A DNA stretch of 64,000 nucleotides from Yersinia kristensenii (lineage in GTDB: Bacteria > Pseudomonadota > Gammaproteobacteria > Enterobacterales > Enterobacteriaceae): NCBI RefSeq assembly GCF_900460525.1, contig NZ_UHIY01000001.1, positions 1,364,001 to 1,428,000 on the forward strand. The letters run 5' to 3'. This document shows positions 29,090 to 40,078 of the stretch, piece by piece. Position numbers and translations under genes: made by a program. The notes below the pieces were generated by a model that had not been told where the DNA came from, searched no databases, and was given only the letters and a program-made list of their open reading frames with translations. Every line of letters begins with the position of its first letter. Position 1 is the stretch's first letter.

Positions 29090-29739
29090 CAGGGTTTCTC
29101 TTCCTGTTTGTTCTGAAGTTGCCTTTTGGCGTTAACTTCACGATACCAACGCGGATGGTGCTTTTTAGCCCATGCTGCCGGTACCCAACCTTCCACCATC
29201 GCGGTAATCGTGCCTTTCACCCACAGGGCGGCATAGATATGCACCATAATGACAATAATCAATCCTACCGCCGCCAGCGAATGCACCAGCAGCGCCAGGC
29301 GAATCAGTGGGATCGGGAAGGAGGGCGCAAAGTAAGGTCGCCAAATCACCACGCCACTGGCCAGCAATAACACCAGGCTGATAATAGCAGCCCAGAATAC
29401 GCATTTCTGACCAAAATTATAGCGCCCCGTGTCACCCACTTCCTCATTCATGGCGATTTTATGGATATTTTTAGCCCACTCCAGGTCTTCCTTGTTGATC
29501 AAGTTATGTTTCCAGTAACGGAAAAACATGATCAGGAAGGCGGCGAACATAATCACCCCCGCGAAGGGGTGAAGGATGCGCGCCAACTGCGGCGTACCAA
29601 AAATATTCATCAGCCAGTTGAATGACGGGAAGAAGAACCCCAAACCACTGATGGCGGCCAACATAAAACAAAAGGCCACTATCCAGTGGTTGATTCGCTC
29701 CGGCGCACTGTAGCGCTGGATCCGCTTTTCTTTTTTCAT
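29089..29739 (-). CDS. fdoI: Formate dehydrogenase-O cytochrome b556 subunit FdoI
   Basis: 216 residues, four TM helices, with haem-ligand histidines in [23 protein letters not shown] (helix 1), [14 protein letters not shown] (helix 2), and [22 protein letters not shown] (helix 4). It passes electrons from FdoH to menaquinone or ubiquinone in the inner membrane. The start overlaps the end of fdoH, and its end overlaps the start of fdhE. Confidence 0.96.
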   Translation of the reverse strand: MKKEKRIQRYSAPERINHWIVAFCFMLAAISGLGFFFPSFNWLMNIFGTPQLARILHPFAGVIMFAAFLIMFFRYWKHNLINKEDLEWAKNIHKIAMNEEVGDTGRYNFGQKCVFWAAIISLVLLLASGVVIWRPYFAPSFPIPLIRLALLVHSLAAVGLIIVIMVHIYAALWVKGTITAMVEGWVPAAWAKKHHPRWYREVNAKRQLQNKQEEKP

Positions 29740-30707
29740 TTCCGCGTCTCCCCGTCGTCTGAGTGTTCAGCGGTGGTTGGCTCAGGAGCCTTGGATGCCG
29801 TATCAGAAGGGGTGGAATCCGATTTATCGTCTTCGTCCTCCTCTTCCTCAACCCGGTTCGGGCCGACGCCCACATAATGGAAGATACTGGCGGCAAAGGT
29901 CGCAGCAAAGCCGATCGCCGCCAGTGGTTTCCAGATACCTTTCCAGAAAGTGACTGTCGGGCTGATGGTCGGGTTCTCCGGCAAGCCATGATAAAGCTGA
30001 GGTTTATCAGCATGATGTAGAACATACATCACGTGAGTGCCCCCAACACCCGCTGGGTCATATAACCCGGCGTTATCAAAGCCACGCGTTTTCAACTCAC
30101 TAACCCGGCCTGCGGCCACTTCTTTCATCGCCTCTTTAGTACCAAAGTGAATCGCCCCGGTCGGGCAGGTTTTCACACAAGCCGGTTCCTGACCCACACC
30201 GACACGATCGACGCACAGAGTACATTTGTACACCCGGTTGTCGTCTTTATTCATGCGCGGCACGTCAAATGGGCAACCGGCGATACAGTAGCCACAGCCG
30301 ATACAGTGTTCTGATTGGAAATCGACGATGCCATTCGCATACTGAATGATAGCGCCTTCTGACGGGCAGGCTTTCAAACAGCCCGGATCCGCGCAATGCA
30401 TGCAGCCATCCTTACGGATCAGCCACTCCAGCTTGCCGCTCTCTTCGTCTTCAACTTCAGAGAAGCGCATCACCGTCCATGACTTGGCGGTCAAATCAGC
30501 GGGGTTGTCATACACCCCGACGTTATGACCCACTTCATCACGGATATCGTTCCATTCCGAACACGCCACCTGACAAGCTTTACAGCCGATACAGGTGGTG
30601 ACGTCGATAAGCTTGGCCACCTCTTCCTGATGATTACGTGCCTGTGGCGGCGGCGTAAGGGAGTTGGTGCCGGAGCGCCGGATAATGTCTTGAGTTTGCA
30701 GTGACAT
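29736..30707 (-). CDS. fdoH: Formate dehydrogenase-O iron-sulfur subunit FdoH
   Basis: 323 residues with four 4Fe-4S binding clusters of Cys: [45 protein letters not shown], and [21 protein letters not shown]. One TM helix near the C-terminus ([23 protein letters not shown]) anchors it. After it comes a tail of about 40 residues, very acidic and Ser/Thr/Pro-rich, longer than the short acidic tail of E. coli FdoH (300 residues). It links the FdoG active site to FdoI. Confidence 0.96.
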   Translation of the reverse strand: MSLQTQDIIRRSGTNSLTPPPQARNHQEEVAKLIDVTTCIGCKACQVACSEWNDIRDEVGHNVGVYDNPADLTAKSWTVMRFSEVEDEESGKLEWLIRKDGCMHCADPGCLKACPSEGAIIQYANGIVDFQSEHCIGCGYCIAGCPFDVPRMNKDDNRVYKCTLCVDRVGVGQEPACVKTCPTGAIHFGTKEAMKEVAAGRVSELKTRGFDNAGLYDPAGVGGTHVMYVLHHADKPQLYHGLPENPTISPTVTFWKGIWKPLAAIGFAATFAASIFHYVGVGPNRVEEEEDEDDKSDSTPSDTASKAPEPTTAEHSDDGETRK

Positions 30708-30719
30708 AGGTTATCTCCG

Positions 30720-33700
30720 TTACACCTTTTCCACGTTGACCAGGAACGCCTTGAACTCTGGCGTTTGCGTATTAGCATCACCGACAAAGGGTGTCAGGGT
30801 ATTGGCAATAAAGCCTTTTTTCGCTACCCCTTCATAACCCCAGTGGATCGGGATACCAATAGTGTCAACTTCTTGCCCATGAACATTCAGCGTGCGAATA
30901 CGTTTGGTCACCACCGCCTTGGCTTTGATATAGCCGCGGTTGGAACTGACTTTCACGGTATCACCCTGCTTAATGCCTTTTTTCGCCGCCAGTTTCTCGC
31001 CAATCTCGATAAACTGTTCTGGCTGCGCGATAGCATTGAGCAGCGCATGCTTAGTCCAGTAATGGAAATGCTCGGTCAGACGATAAGTGGTACCGACATA
31101 CGGGAACTGCTCATGAGAACCCATGGCAGCCAAATCGTCTTTAAAGACGCGTGCGGCTGGGTTGGATATCACATTCGGATGCAGTGGGTTGGTGCCCAGC
31201 GGCGTTTCGAACGGCTCATAATGTTCCGGGAACGGCCCTTCTGCCATTTTGTCGATGGCAAACAGACGGCCCATGCCCTCTGGCTGCATGATAAATGGCC
31301 CAACATCACTGCCCGGTGCGGCGGCGCTGTAATCGGGAATATCCACGCCCCCCCATTTAGCTCCATCCCATTCCAACAGCTGGCGTTTCGGATCCCAAGG
31401 TTTACCCTGTGGGTCAGCAGACGCGCGGTTGTATAGAATGCGGCGGTTAAGCGGCCATGCCCATGCCCAGCCCAAGGTATTGCCCAAACCGGATGGGTCA
31501 GCATTATCGCGCCGTGCCATTTGGTTACCGGCTGGAGTCCAGCTACCGGCAAAAATCCAACAACCACTGGCGGTGGTGCCGTCATCGCGCAAGTGAGCAA
31601 AGGTGCTGAGCTGCTCGCCTTTTTTGACCAGCACTTTGCCATCGGCATCGGTGATATCGGCCAGCGCTTTACCATTGCTTTCCTGTGCCACTTCTTCTGG
31701 CTCTGGATTATCTGGCGTCAGGTAATCCCAAGTCATATTGAGCACCTGTTCTGGCACTGCACCCCCTTCCCGGCGGTACATATCACGTAGACGACTAAAG
31801 ATACCCGCCAAAATGGCACCGTCGTTCAATGCTTCGCCCGGTGAATCCGCACCTTTCCAGTGCCATTGCAGCCAGCGGCTAGAGTTAACGATGGAACCGT
31901 TTTCTTCAGCAAAACAACTGGATGGCAAGCGGAATACCTCGGTTTGAATTTTCGATGGATCGACATCGTTAAATTCACCGTGGTTTTGCCAGAAATTCGA
32001 GGTTTCCGTATTGAGCGGGTCAATCGTGATCAGGAACTTCAGTTTCGACAGTGAGGCCACTACTTTGTTTTTATTCGGGAATGAAGCAACTGGGTTAAAG
32101 CCCTGGCAAATATAGCCATTCACTTTGCCCTGCGACATCATCTCGAAATACTGCAATACGTCGTAGCCTTTATCCCACTTCGGTAACCAATCGTAGCCCC
32201 AGCCGTTCTCTTTCTGGGCGTTGTCACCGTAGAAACTTTTCATCAGGCTGACGAAGAATTTCGGGTAATTGCTCCAGTAGTTAACTTGGCCCGGCAACAG
32301 GGTTTTCGGCGTGTTGGCCTTCAGGTAAATATCAATATCCGGCTGTTTTTCTGACGGCAAGTTCAGGTAGCCCGGCAAGCTTTGCGACAGCAAGCCCAGG
32401 TCAGTTAAGCCCTGAATATTAGAGTGACCGCGCAAGGCGTTAATCCCGCCCCCTGCCATGCCCATATTGCCGAGCAACAACTGAATCATCGCCATAGTGC
32501 GGATGTTCTGCGCACCAACTGAGTGCTGTGTCCAGCCCAGCGCATACAGGAATGTGGCGGTTTTATTGGACACACTGGTTTCGGCGAGATATTCGCAAAC
32601 CTGCAAGAAATCGGCTTTTGGCGTACCGCAAATGTTGGAGACCACATCCGGCGTGTAACGGCTGACGTGTTCTTTCAGCAAGTTCCACACACAGCGCGGA
32701 TCTTGCAAGGTGACGTCGCGTTTCGCAAAGCCGTTTTCATCCAACTGGTAATTCCAGCTGGTTTTATCGTATTTGCGGTTTTCGGCGTCATAACCACTGA
32801 ACAAACCATCGTCGAAAGTATAGTCTTCCCGCACCAGCAAGCTGGCGTTGGTATAAGCTTCGACATATTCGCGATTAATTTTGTTGTTGGTCATCAGATA
32901 CAACAACACGCCGGACAGGAACGCGATATCGCTACCGGATCGGATCGGCGTATAGAAGTCCGCCACCGAAGCAGTACGAGTAAAGCGCGGGTCTATCACC
33001 AGCAGCTTGGCATTGTTGTGGATTTTGGCTTCCATCGCCCAGCGGAACCCCACCGGATGCGCTTCTGCCGCATTACCGCCCATGACGATAATTAAGTCTG
33101 CGTTCTTGATGTCAACCCAGTGGTTGGTCATCGCACCGCGACCAAATGTTGGAGCAAGACTTGCTACCGTTGGTCCGTGTCAGACACGTGCTTGGTTGTC
33201 TACGGCAAGCATGCCGAGAGCGCGACTAAATTTCTGGGTCAAATAACCCGTTTCATTACTGGATGCCGAAGCACACAACATACCGGTACTCAGCCAACGG
33301 TTGACGGTCACACCCGCATCGTTGGTCTTAATGAAATTAGCATCCCGGTCTTCTTTCATCAGCTTGGCAATGCGGTCAAATGCATCATTCCAAGTGATTC
33401 GCTGCCATTTATCTGAACCTGGCGCGCGATATTCTGGGTATTTCAAGCGGCTTTCACTGTGAATGAAATCCACCAGCCCCGCACCTTTAGGGCACAGTGC
33501 ACCACGGTTTACCGGATGATCTGGGTCCCCTTCAATGTGGAAAATACTCTCTTTGGCGTTTTTAGCACCATCGCCGAGGCTATACATCAAAAGCCCGCAA
33601 CCGACGGAGCAATATGTGCAGGTATTCCGCGTTTCACGGGCGCGCAGCAACTTATAATTGCGCGTTTCCGCTAGCGCCACTGACGGCGTAAAGCCGAGTG

Positions 33701-33767
33701 CCGCGACCGTGGTTCCTGCCATACCGCCAGCGCAGATCTTAAAGAACTGCCTTCTGCTGACCTGCAT
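30720..33767 (-). CDS. fdoG: Formate dehydrogenase-O catalytic subunit, selenoprotein, in-frame UGA
   Basis: 1015 residues when the TGA at 33180-33182 is read as selenocysteine at position 196, the same place as in E. coli FdoG (LAVDNQARV-Sec-HGPTVASLAPTFGRGAM). The N-terminus starts at ATG 33767 (MQVSRRQFFKICAGG) with GGAGA upstream, and has a twin-arginine signal (SRRQFFK). A 4Fe-4S site (CTYCSVGCGLLMYSLGDG...C) and molybdopterin-guanine-dinucleotide domains follow. It oxidises formate on the periplasmic side. A SECIS-like hairpin follows the UGA. The gene is intact; it only looks split if UGA is taken as stop. Confidence 0.97.
33151..33168 (-). promoter_or_regulatory. SECIS-like hairpin in fdoG mRNA
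   Basis: Starting 12 bases after the UGA, the mRNA reads GG-U-AGCAA-GUC-UUGCU-CC. The stem carries one bulged U and a GUC apical loop, the features SelB reads in E. coli fdnG/fdhF (GGUUGCAGGUCUGCACC). Confidence 0.8.
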
Positions 33768-33977
33768 GGGTCTCTCCTTCATTCATTGTCACATTGTATG
33801 AATTTAAAATTCAGTTCGCGCTTCCCTCAACAAAACCAGAAGCGCTAAAATCGCTAAAGCGATATCACCTTTATCGGTGTGGGATACATTCCTATTGAAA
33901 TGGAATCATACCCATACCATTCTTAATGTGAATGTTACCACATTGTGATTATGGGTTATAACTTTCAGGGCCGCATA

Positions 33978-34805
33978 GTGAGCCAGATCAAACCTTCAGA
34001 TATTGACCTTTCAACCGGAATTTGCGGCGCCCGACAGCTTAACGTGCTACAGCGCCATCAAATGGCCGAGCCGCAGTTGGATTGGTTGGCAGAGGAAGTA
34101 CCGGTAGCTCTGGTGTACAACGGCATTTCTCATGTGGTGATGATGGCCACCCCCAAGGATTTAGAGGCTTTCGCGCTGGGGTTTTCGTTATCAGAGGGAA
34201 TTATTAGTACGCCGCAAGAAATCTACGCCATTGATGTTAATCCTGGCTGTAATGGCATAGAAGTTAACATTGAGTTATCCAGCCGCCGTTTTGTCGGTTT
34301 AAAAGAACGCCGCCGGGCGATGGCTGGCCGCACTGGGTGTGGTGTCTGTGGTATTGAGCAACTGGACGATATTTTCCGCCCAATTACGCCCTTGCCGTTC
34401 ACGCAATCTTTTGATTTTAATCATTTAGACCATGCACTTGCACAACTCAAACAGGTGCAAACCGTGGGCCAACTGACCGGCTGCACCCATGCCGCCGCCT
34501 GGATTAATCCTCAAGGGGAATTATTAGGTGGCTGCGAAGATGTGGGCCGCCATGTCGCACTGGATAAGCTGCTCGGGATTCGAGCTAAACAGCCGTGGCG
34601 GCAAGGTGCAGTGCTGGTTTCCAGCCGCGCCAGCTATGAGATGGTACAGAAAGCCGCCATGTGCGGTGCCGAAATTTTATTTGCTGTTTCAGCTGCCACA
34701 ACCTTAGCGGTGGAAGTCGCTGAGCGCTGTAATCTCACCTTGGTTGGTTTCAGTAAACCCGGTCGCGCAACGGTATATACCCACCCGCAGCGGATTAACA
34801 CATAA
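33978..34805 (+). CDS. fdhD: Formate dehydrogenase sulfurtransferase FdhD
   Basis: 275 residues from GTG 33978, chosen because AGGG stands 8 bases upstream and this gives the usual length (277 in E. coli). An ATG at 33951 in the same frame is possible. Key motif [13 protein letters not shown] carries the CxxC that accepts sulfur from IscS and passes it to the molybdenum cofactor of formate dehydrogenase. Also [37 protein letters not shown] and [15 protein letters not shown]. It diverges from fdoG, whose product it activates. Confidence 0.95.
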   Translation: MSQIKPSDIDLSTGICGARQLNVLQRHQMAEPQLDWLAEEVPVALVYNGISHVVMMATPKDLEAFALGFSLSEGIISTPQEIYAIDVNPGCNGIEVNIELSSRRFVGLKERRRAMAGRTGCGVCGIEQLDDIFRPITPLPFTQSFDFNHLDHALAQLKQVQTVGQLTGCTHAAAWINPQGELLGGCEDVGRHVALDKLLGIRAKQPWRQGAVLVSSRASYEMVQKAAMCGAEILFAVSAATTLAVEVAERCNLTLVGFSKPGRATVYTHPQRINT

Positions 34806-34829
34806 AAACCACACAATTTGTACGGCATT

Positions 34830-34848
34830 GATAATCATTTTCAATATC
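34830..34848 (+). promoter_or_regulatory. Fur box upstream of sodA
   Basis: GATAATCATTTTCAATATC agrees with the 19-base Fur consensus at 15 positions. It sits 81 bases before the sodA start. E. coli sodA is Fur-repressed in the same way. Confidence 0.7.
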
Positions 34849-34928
34849 ATTTAATTAACTATAATGATCCGAATGCTTACGCGGTGCTTACTTTTTTGCG
34901 CCGCCCTACACCTACGGAGACGATGATT

Positions 34929-35552
34929 ATGAGTTACTCACTGCCATCCCTGCCTTATGCTTATGATGCTTTAGAACCCCACTTCGATAAGCAGACGATG
35001 GAAATCCATCATACCAAACACCACCAAACCTATGTTAACAATGCAAATACGGTGTTGGAGAGCTTCCCTGAGCTGGCTAAATTCAGTGTTGAAGATCTGA
35101 TCAAAGATCTGGACAAAGTTCCGGCAGAAAAACGCACCTTTATGCGTAATAACGCTGGCGGCCATGCTAACCACAGCTTGTTCTGGAAAGGCCTGAAACT
35201 GGGCACCACTCTGACCGGTGACCTGAAAGCCGCGATTGAACGCGACTTCGGCAGTGTTGACAGCTTCAAAGAAAAATTTGAACAAGCTGCGGCAACGCGT
35301 TTCGGTTCAGGTTGGGCTTGGCTGGTTCTGAAAGACGATGGCAAACTGGCTGTTGTTTCTACTGCTAACCAAGACAGCCCGCTGATGGGCGAAGCGGTTT
35401 CTGGCGCGTCTGGCTTCCCGATTGTTGGCCTGGATGTGTGGGAACATGCTTACTATCTGAAATTCCAAAACCGCCGCCCAGACTACATCAAAGCATTCTG
35501 GAACGTGGTTAACTGGGACGAAGCAGCCGCTCGTTTCGCTCAAGCTAAGTAA
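34929..35552 (+). CDS. sodA: Superoxide dismutase [Mn], SodA
   Basis: 207 residues (E. coli 206). The start chosen is ATG 34929 ([17 protein letters not shown]), with GGAG 8 bases upstream; the longer open frame is not used. Manganese ligands are clear: His in [13 protein letters not shown], His in NHSLFW, Asp and His in [12 protein letters not shown]. It dismutates superoxide in the cytoplasm. Single-gene unit with a Fur box before and a strong terminator after it. Confidence 0.97.
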   Translation: MSYSLPSLPYAYDALEPHFDKQTMEIHHTKHHQTYVNNANTVLESFPELAKFSVEDLIKDLDKVPAEKRTFMRNNAGGHANHSLFWKGLKLGTTLTGDLKAAIERDFGSVDSFKEKFEQAAATRFGSGWAWLVLKDDGKLAVVSTANQDSPLMGEAVSGASGFPIVGLDVWEHAYYLKFQNRRPDYIKAFWNVVNWDEAAARFAQAK

Positions 35553-35606
35553 TTCTCAGCTAGCCATTCTGCGGCTTCAAGTCCGCAGAGTATAAAGCCG
35601 AAAACC

Positions 35607-35640
35607 ATGCCAGCAAGGCCCTCTTGCTGGCATTTTTTTT
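35607..35640 (+). terminator. Intrinsic terminator of sodA
   Basis: ATGCCAGCAAG (35607-35617) pairs perfectly with CTTGCTGGCAT (35623-35633) and is followed by a run of eight T ending at 35640. Confidence 0.9.
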
Positions 35641-35642
35641 GC

Positions 35643-35669
35643 TAAAGTTTCGCCAATTTCTGCCGATAG
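35643..35669 (+). promoter_or_regulatory. Sigma-28 (FliA) promoter for the chemoreceptor
   Basis: TAAAGTTT (35643-35650), 11 bases, then GCCGATAG (35662-35669). This matches the flagellar class-3 consensus TAAAGTTT-N11-GCCGATAA at 15 of 16 positions, right after the sodA terminator and about 200 bases before the receptor gene. Confidence 0.85.
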
Positions 35670-35871
35670 ATTGCACAAGAGGGATACTGACATTTATGGC
35701 ATGAATCTATGAATCATCAGCCCTAAATATCGCGACAAAAACGTGAGAAAAAGCACTCTTGCCAAGGCGACCTCACGCCCAGCCCTCCATCATTATTCTA
35801 ATAATTAGACCTACCCCTATTCACCTACACTGATTAATTTGCATCAGAAACACCGTATAACGGAGCAGAAC

Positions 35872-37821
35872 ATGGCAGGATTTAGCAAAATTTTTGGTAA
35901 TTTTGAAAACGTGAAAGTCGGTAAAAAGCTGGGATTAAGCTTTTTCCTGATGTTGTTGTTAGTTGGGATCATCGCGGGTACCACTGCCTATCATTTCTCC
36001 GTCATTGAAGAACATGCTTATAAAGTCGACTTGAGTTACAAAATTAATGATGAAGCCAACCAGGCAAAATATAATCGCGCGCTATATGAACGCACCTATG
36101 ATTTGAAATATATCGAAGAAAACTCAGAACATATCAATAAGATAAAAAGTCTATTAGACCAAAGTGAAACACTTGGCTGGTCGGCAGATAACCGTAAAAC
36201 GATCAGTAGTATTTCCGATGTGGTAGAAGAATATCTGCAACAACAAAGTAACTTTGTGAATGCAGTAGCCCATAAAGACGATGTGCGTAAAAGCTGGAAT
36301 ATCTCTGAAACTCAAAAGAATCTCAATGAGTTACAGCAAAGCTTGCTCAATGAGGGCGCAGATACCAACACCCAGATTCTACTGGCGGAAATGAACCAAA
36401 AGTTGATGACCGTGCGCTATAACGCGCGGGGTTTATTGCTGGATCGCAACCAAGATGCAGAATCTTCGTTGATAACCTCGATCAATATTGCCAACAGTGC
36501 GGCGAATGCTTTCATGCCAGTGTTATCCGCTGACCAACAAAAGTTATTAGCCCCGGTTATCTCCAGCCTCAGCGCCTATAAAGACAATGTTCTGGCCTAT
36601 TTACCGGCTTATCAACAAGAGTTGGAAGTCGGTAAAGTGATGGAAGATAATGCCAATGAATTGAATAAGTTGGCGACCCACCTGTTCACCCAAGAACTGC
36701 AAGGCACCCACGACGAAATCGATAATGCACAATTGCAGTTAACTATTACTGTCATTGCCGCTTTGCTATTTGGCTTACTGATTTCATGGCGCATGACCCG
36801 CCAGATTACCGTGCCACTGCGCACCACACTGGCGATGGCTGAACGCATTGCTAACGGCGATTTAACCGCAGAGACCACATCAACTCGTACCGATGAACTG
36901 GGCCTGCTGATGAATACCGTCGCCCGGATGAATGAAAACCTGCGCGCCATGATTGATGAAATTCGTATCGGCGTCAGTCAGGTGTCTCATGCTTCCGGCG
37001 AGATTGCCGCGGGCAATACTGATTTATCCTCCCGCACGGAACAACAAGCCGCCGCCGTAGAAGAAACTGCCGCCAGTATGGAGCAATTGAATGCCACGGT
37101 TAAACAGAATGCCGATAATGCTCACCACGCTAATCAACTGGCCACCGAGGCATCACAAACTGCGCAACAAGGTGGCAAGCTGGTTAATGATGTGGTGCGC
37201 ACCATGAATGATATCTCCGGCAGCTCTAAACGCATTTCTGAAATCACCTCAGTGATTAATAGCATTGCTTTCCAGACCAATATTTTGGCACTGAATGCCG
37301 CAGTTGAAGCAGCACGCGCCGGTGAGCAAGGCCGGGGCTTTGCCGTGGTCGCCAGTGAAGTGCGTAATTTGGCGCAGCGTAGTGCACAAGCGGCGAAAGA
37401 AATTGAAGGGTTGATTGGCGAGTCGGTATCTCAAGTCAATGCTGGTACCTCGCTGGTACAAAATGCGGGTCAAACTATGGAAGATATCGTCCGCTCCGTC
37501 ACCCATGTGCGCGATATTATGGCAGAAATCGCCTCGGCCTCTGATGAACAAAGCCGGGGTATCACCCAAGTCAGCCAGGCTATTTCCGAAATGGACAGCA
37601 CCACTCAACAAAACGCCGCATTGGTGGAAGAATCGGCCGCAGCTGCTGACTCACTGGCTGAACAAGCCATCTTACTGGAGCAAGCGGTCGCGGTATTCCG
37701 GCTGTCCGAAGCAGAAGTTGAAACTGTTCAAAGCAATACTAGCGCCTCACGTGTAGCCACACCGCGCCCGGCCCCAGACGCTAGCCGTAATGATCAGCAG
37801 GATAATTGGGAAACTTTCTGA
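35872..37821 (+). CDS. Methyl-accepting chemotaxis protein with large periplasmic helical domain
   Basis: 649 residues from ATG 35872, with CGGAG upstream. TM1 is at about residues 20-42 ([23 protein letters not shown]). A helical ligand domain of about 250 residues follows, longer than the 150 of Tar/Tsr and more like the HBM (helical bimodular) type. TM2 ([19 protein letters not shown]) leads to a HAMP domain ([24 protein letters not shown]) and the signalling domain with the tip [41 protein letters not shown]. The C-terminal NWETF is the CheR/CheB docking pentapeptide. Its ligand is unknown. Single gene, likely read from a FliA promoter. Confidence 0.92.
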   Translation: MAGFSKIFGNFENVKVGKKLGLSFFLMLLLVGIIAGTTAYHFSVIEEHAYKVDLSYKINDEANQAKYNRALYERTYDLKYIEENSEHINKIKSLLDQSETLGWSADNRKTISSISDVVEEYLQQQSNFVNAVAHKDDVRKSWNISETQKNLNELQQSLLNEGADTNTQILLAEMNQKLMTVRYNARGLLLDRNQDAESSLITSINIANSAANAFMPVLSADQQKLLAPVISSLSAYKDNVLAYLPAYQQELEVGKVMEDNANELNKLATHLFTQELQGTHDEIDNAQLQLTITVIAALLFGLLISWRMTRQITVPLRTTLAMAERIANGDLTAETTSTRTDELGLLMNTVARMNENLRAMIDEIRIGVSQVSHASGEIAAGNTDLSSRTEQQAAAVEETAASMEQLNATVKQNADNAHHANQLATEASQTAQQGGKLVNDVVRTMNDISGSSKRISEITSVINSIAFQTNILALNAAVEAARAGEQGRGFAVVASEVRNLAQRSAQAAKEIEGLIGESVSQVNAGTSLVQNAGQTMEDIVRSVTHVRDIMAEIASASDEQSRGITQVSQAISEMDSTTQQNAALVEESAAAADSLAEQAILLEQAVAVFRLSEAEVETVQSNTSASRVATPRPAPDASRNDQQDNWETF

Positions 37822-37933
37822 TTATTTATTTCGAGTACAGACAAGGAGAATAGTCAGTCAAAACAATATTGCCAAGGACGGCAAACTTATATGGGAGATA
37901 TGCTTAGCATATATCAAGAGTCATACAAATCCG

Positions 37934-37972
37934 CAAAAACCGGGCAGTGGCTATGCCACACACCCGGCTTTA
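37934..37972. terminator. Bidirectional terminator between receptor gene and yibL
   Basis: CCGGG and CCCGG, with an inner TGGC/GCCA pair, form a stem flanked by an A-run on the left and TTTA on the right. It lies between two convergent genes. Confidence 0.65.
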
Positions 37973-37985
37973 TCGAAAGTCGCAA

Positions 37986-38342
37986 TCAGAACGCTTTTTT
38001 GGCGTAACCAGTCACTTCTTTCAGGCCCATCTCGCGACCTAATGCTGTCATTGGGTGAACCACCACAATGCCGCGCACTGCTTTCTTCAAAGTGCCCATA
38101 TCCGCTTGCTCTTTCTTGGTAATCGCTCGGCTGAATGGCAGTTGCGCCAGCTTTTGGGCTTCAGCACTCAGGTTTTTAACCCGCACTTCTTTCAAACGCT
38201 GTATTTCAGCAGCCAGTTTCTCTTTTTCTTTCATATGCTGTGCGATTAACTCCATATTACCCTGCTGTATAACAGCCGGATCTTTATGGTTCAGCGCATC
38301 CAGCATATCGCTTAGACGTTTGATTTCTGCATGTTCTTTCAT
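37986..38342 (-). CDS. yibL: YibL family ribosome-associated protein
   Basis: 118 residues (E. coli YibL 120). A coiled-coil N-terminal half ([30 protein letters not shown]) leads to the conserved C-terminal stretch [38 protein letters not shown]. It associates with ribosomes in E. coli; the precise job is unclear. In E. coli it follows mtlR, and here mtlR is 2.7 kb away with a regulator and exporter between them. Confidence 0.92.
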   Translation of the reverse strand: MKEHAEIKRLSDMLDALNHKDPAVIQQGNMELIAQHMKEKEKLAAEIQRLKEVRVKNLSAEAQKLAQLPFSRAITKKEQADMGTLKKAVRGIVVVHPMTALGREMGLKEVTGYAKKAF

Positions 38343-38434
38343 AGTATTGGCCCGTACATGCCGCTGATGGGCACGATATTTCGCTAAAGTTGGAGATAAG
38401 ATAGCACTGATTGTGCATCAAGATGGATAGTGTA

Positions 38435-39916
38435 TCAGGATGTAGGCCTTTCGGCAGCAGCCTCCTGTACTGGTTGCCACTGCATTCCGGCGGGTAAACC
38501 GCTAATTTCACATGCAACCGCCCCTAACCGCTCCAGCGCCCCAGTATAGCGGCTATTGAATGGATAACAGCACGATAGGCGAAATGCATTGCGATACCGG
38601 CCACTGGGTGAATAAAGCGTCCCCGGCGTCAAGCAAATCTGCTCTTGCAGCAATTGATGAAACAGCGCGACAGTATCGACGCTATCAGGGAATTCGACCC
38701 AAAATACAAACCCACCAGCCGGCTGTGTCACTGTAGTTCCCCGCGGAAAATAGCGGGTAATCAGTTGTTGAGCTTGCTGAACCTGCTGCGCATAACGGCG
38801 GCGCAAACTGCGCAGATGGTGGTCATAGCCGCCAGACTCAAGGAACAGTGCCAGTGTTTCCGACAACAGCATCGGCTCCGCCATCGACGATACCGCTTTT
38901 AGCTTGTGCAACGCTTCTGCGAAGCGGCCCCCATCAATCCAACCAATACGGAAATCCGGTGCCAGCGTTTTGGTGAAGCTGGAACAAAACAGTATCCAGC
39001 CGTCACGATCGAATGCTTTAACTGCCGGAGATAACGTCGAGCCAAATTGAATTTCGGCATATAAACCATCTTCAATTAATGGCACTTGATGATCGTTCAT
39101 CAACTGCGCCAATCGTTTTTTCGCAGTGAGGGGCATGGTATAACCCATGGGATTTTGCACCGTCGGCATAGCAATCAGTGCATTCAGCCGCCCTTCTTTC
39201 AGCAATAATTCCAACACATCCAATGAGAGCCCTTGCTGCGGGTCAGTCGGAATCTCCACGGCTTTCAAGCCAAGGCTAGCTAATAAGGGCATCAGATAGA
39301 AATAAGTCGGCGACTCCAGCCCGACACAATCGCCCGGCTTGGTGGTCACCCGGAGCGCTAATTGCAGCGCCTCCATACATCCATGGGTAATGGTGATATC
39401 TGCCGGATCCGCCAACATACCCAACGTCATCGCGCGGCGAGCTATTTGCTGGCGTAGGCGCTGGTTACCGGGGGGCAGCGCATATTGACTGATCAACTGC
39501 GGCTGACGGCGTAACAAAGAAGCCATAATGCGGCCCAGTTTGGCGCTGGGATAGAAATCGCCAGTCTGCGGGCAGGCCAACGAGATATTGGTAAAGTGCG
39601 GGTTTTGTTGTGCGGCAAAGACTGTATCAATCAAATCCAGCACTTCATCTACCGGCTTCCCCACTGTGGCGGTTGGCACCACGGCGGTTGATGGGCTACA
39701 GACATAAAAACCCGACTGCGGGCGAGCCTCAATCAGGCCACGGTCTTCCAATGTGCGATACGCGGCGACCACAGTATTGATACTCACCTGATGACTCTGC
39801 GCGTAACTCCGCACCGAAGGCAGACGGCTCCCCGCCAGAAGACTGCCATTTTTAATGGCTTGCGCCAAATTGTCTGCCACTTGTAAGTAGCGAATTTCAT
39901 TCATAACAAGGGACAT
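38435..39916 (-). CDS. MocR-type regulator (GntR domain plus aminotransferase domain)
   Basis: 493 residues from ATG 39916, with GGAG about 10 bases upstream. Residues 1-75 are a GntR winged helix (SRLPSVRSYAQSHQVSINTVVAAYRTLEDRGLIEARPQSG). The rest is a fold-type I aminotransferase domain: LPPGNQRLRQQIARRAM, TITHGCMEALQLALR, AMPTVQNPMGYTM, LIEDGLYAEIQFG, and the PLP lysine in LFCSSFTKTLAPDFRIGW. MocR proteins sense PLP or amino-acid adducts. It diverges from a LysE-type exporter with 163 bases between starts, so it most likely controls that exporter. Confidence 0.88.
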   Translation of the reverse strand: MSLVMNEIRYLQVADNLAQAIKNGSLLAGSRLPSVRSYAQSHQVSINTVVAAYRTLEDRGLIEARPQSGFYVCSPSTAVVPTATVGKPVDEVLDLIDTVFAAQQNPHFTNISLACPQTGDFYPSAKLGRIMASLLRRQPQLISQYALPPGNQRLRQQIARRAMTLGMLADPADITITHGCMEALQLALRVTTKPGDCVGLESPTYFYLMPLLASLGLKAVEIPTDPQQGLSLDVLELLLKEGRLNALIAMPTVQNPMGYTMPLTAKKRLAQLMNDHQVPLIEDGLYAEIQFGSTLSPAVKAFDRDGWILFCSSFTKTLAPDFRIGWIDGGRFAEALHKLKAVSSMAEPMLLSETLALFLESGGYDHHLRSLRRRYAQQVQQAQQLITRYFPRGTTVTQPAGGFVFWVEFPDSVDTVALFHQLLQEQICLTPGTLYSPSGRYRNAFRLSCCYPFNSRYTGALERLGAVACEISGLPAGMQWQPVQEAAAERPTS

Positions 39917-40078
39917 GGTGACAGTTCTCCACAGGATCGATGGGTACAGTTTGGATACACTTAAACTGTACCCATAACAATAGATAACTTCTGCTTCTGA
40001 CGCCATCACGGATTGATGTTTATGCTAAATCTCTTGGTCATACGCTTTTTGAAAAATAAGAAAATCGGGGTTTATATT

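Noticed and set aside
30765..31436. 223-residue plus-strand frame
   Set aside because: It lies wholly antisense to the well-conserved fdoG and has no family-like motifs.
33180..33767. fdoG appears split into two frames by a TGA
   Set aside because: The TGA is at the known selenocysteine position, the frame is continuous across it, and a SECIS-like hairpin follows. It is a normal selenoprotein gene, not a pseudogene.
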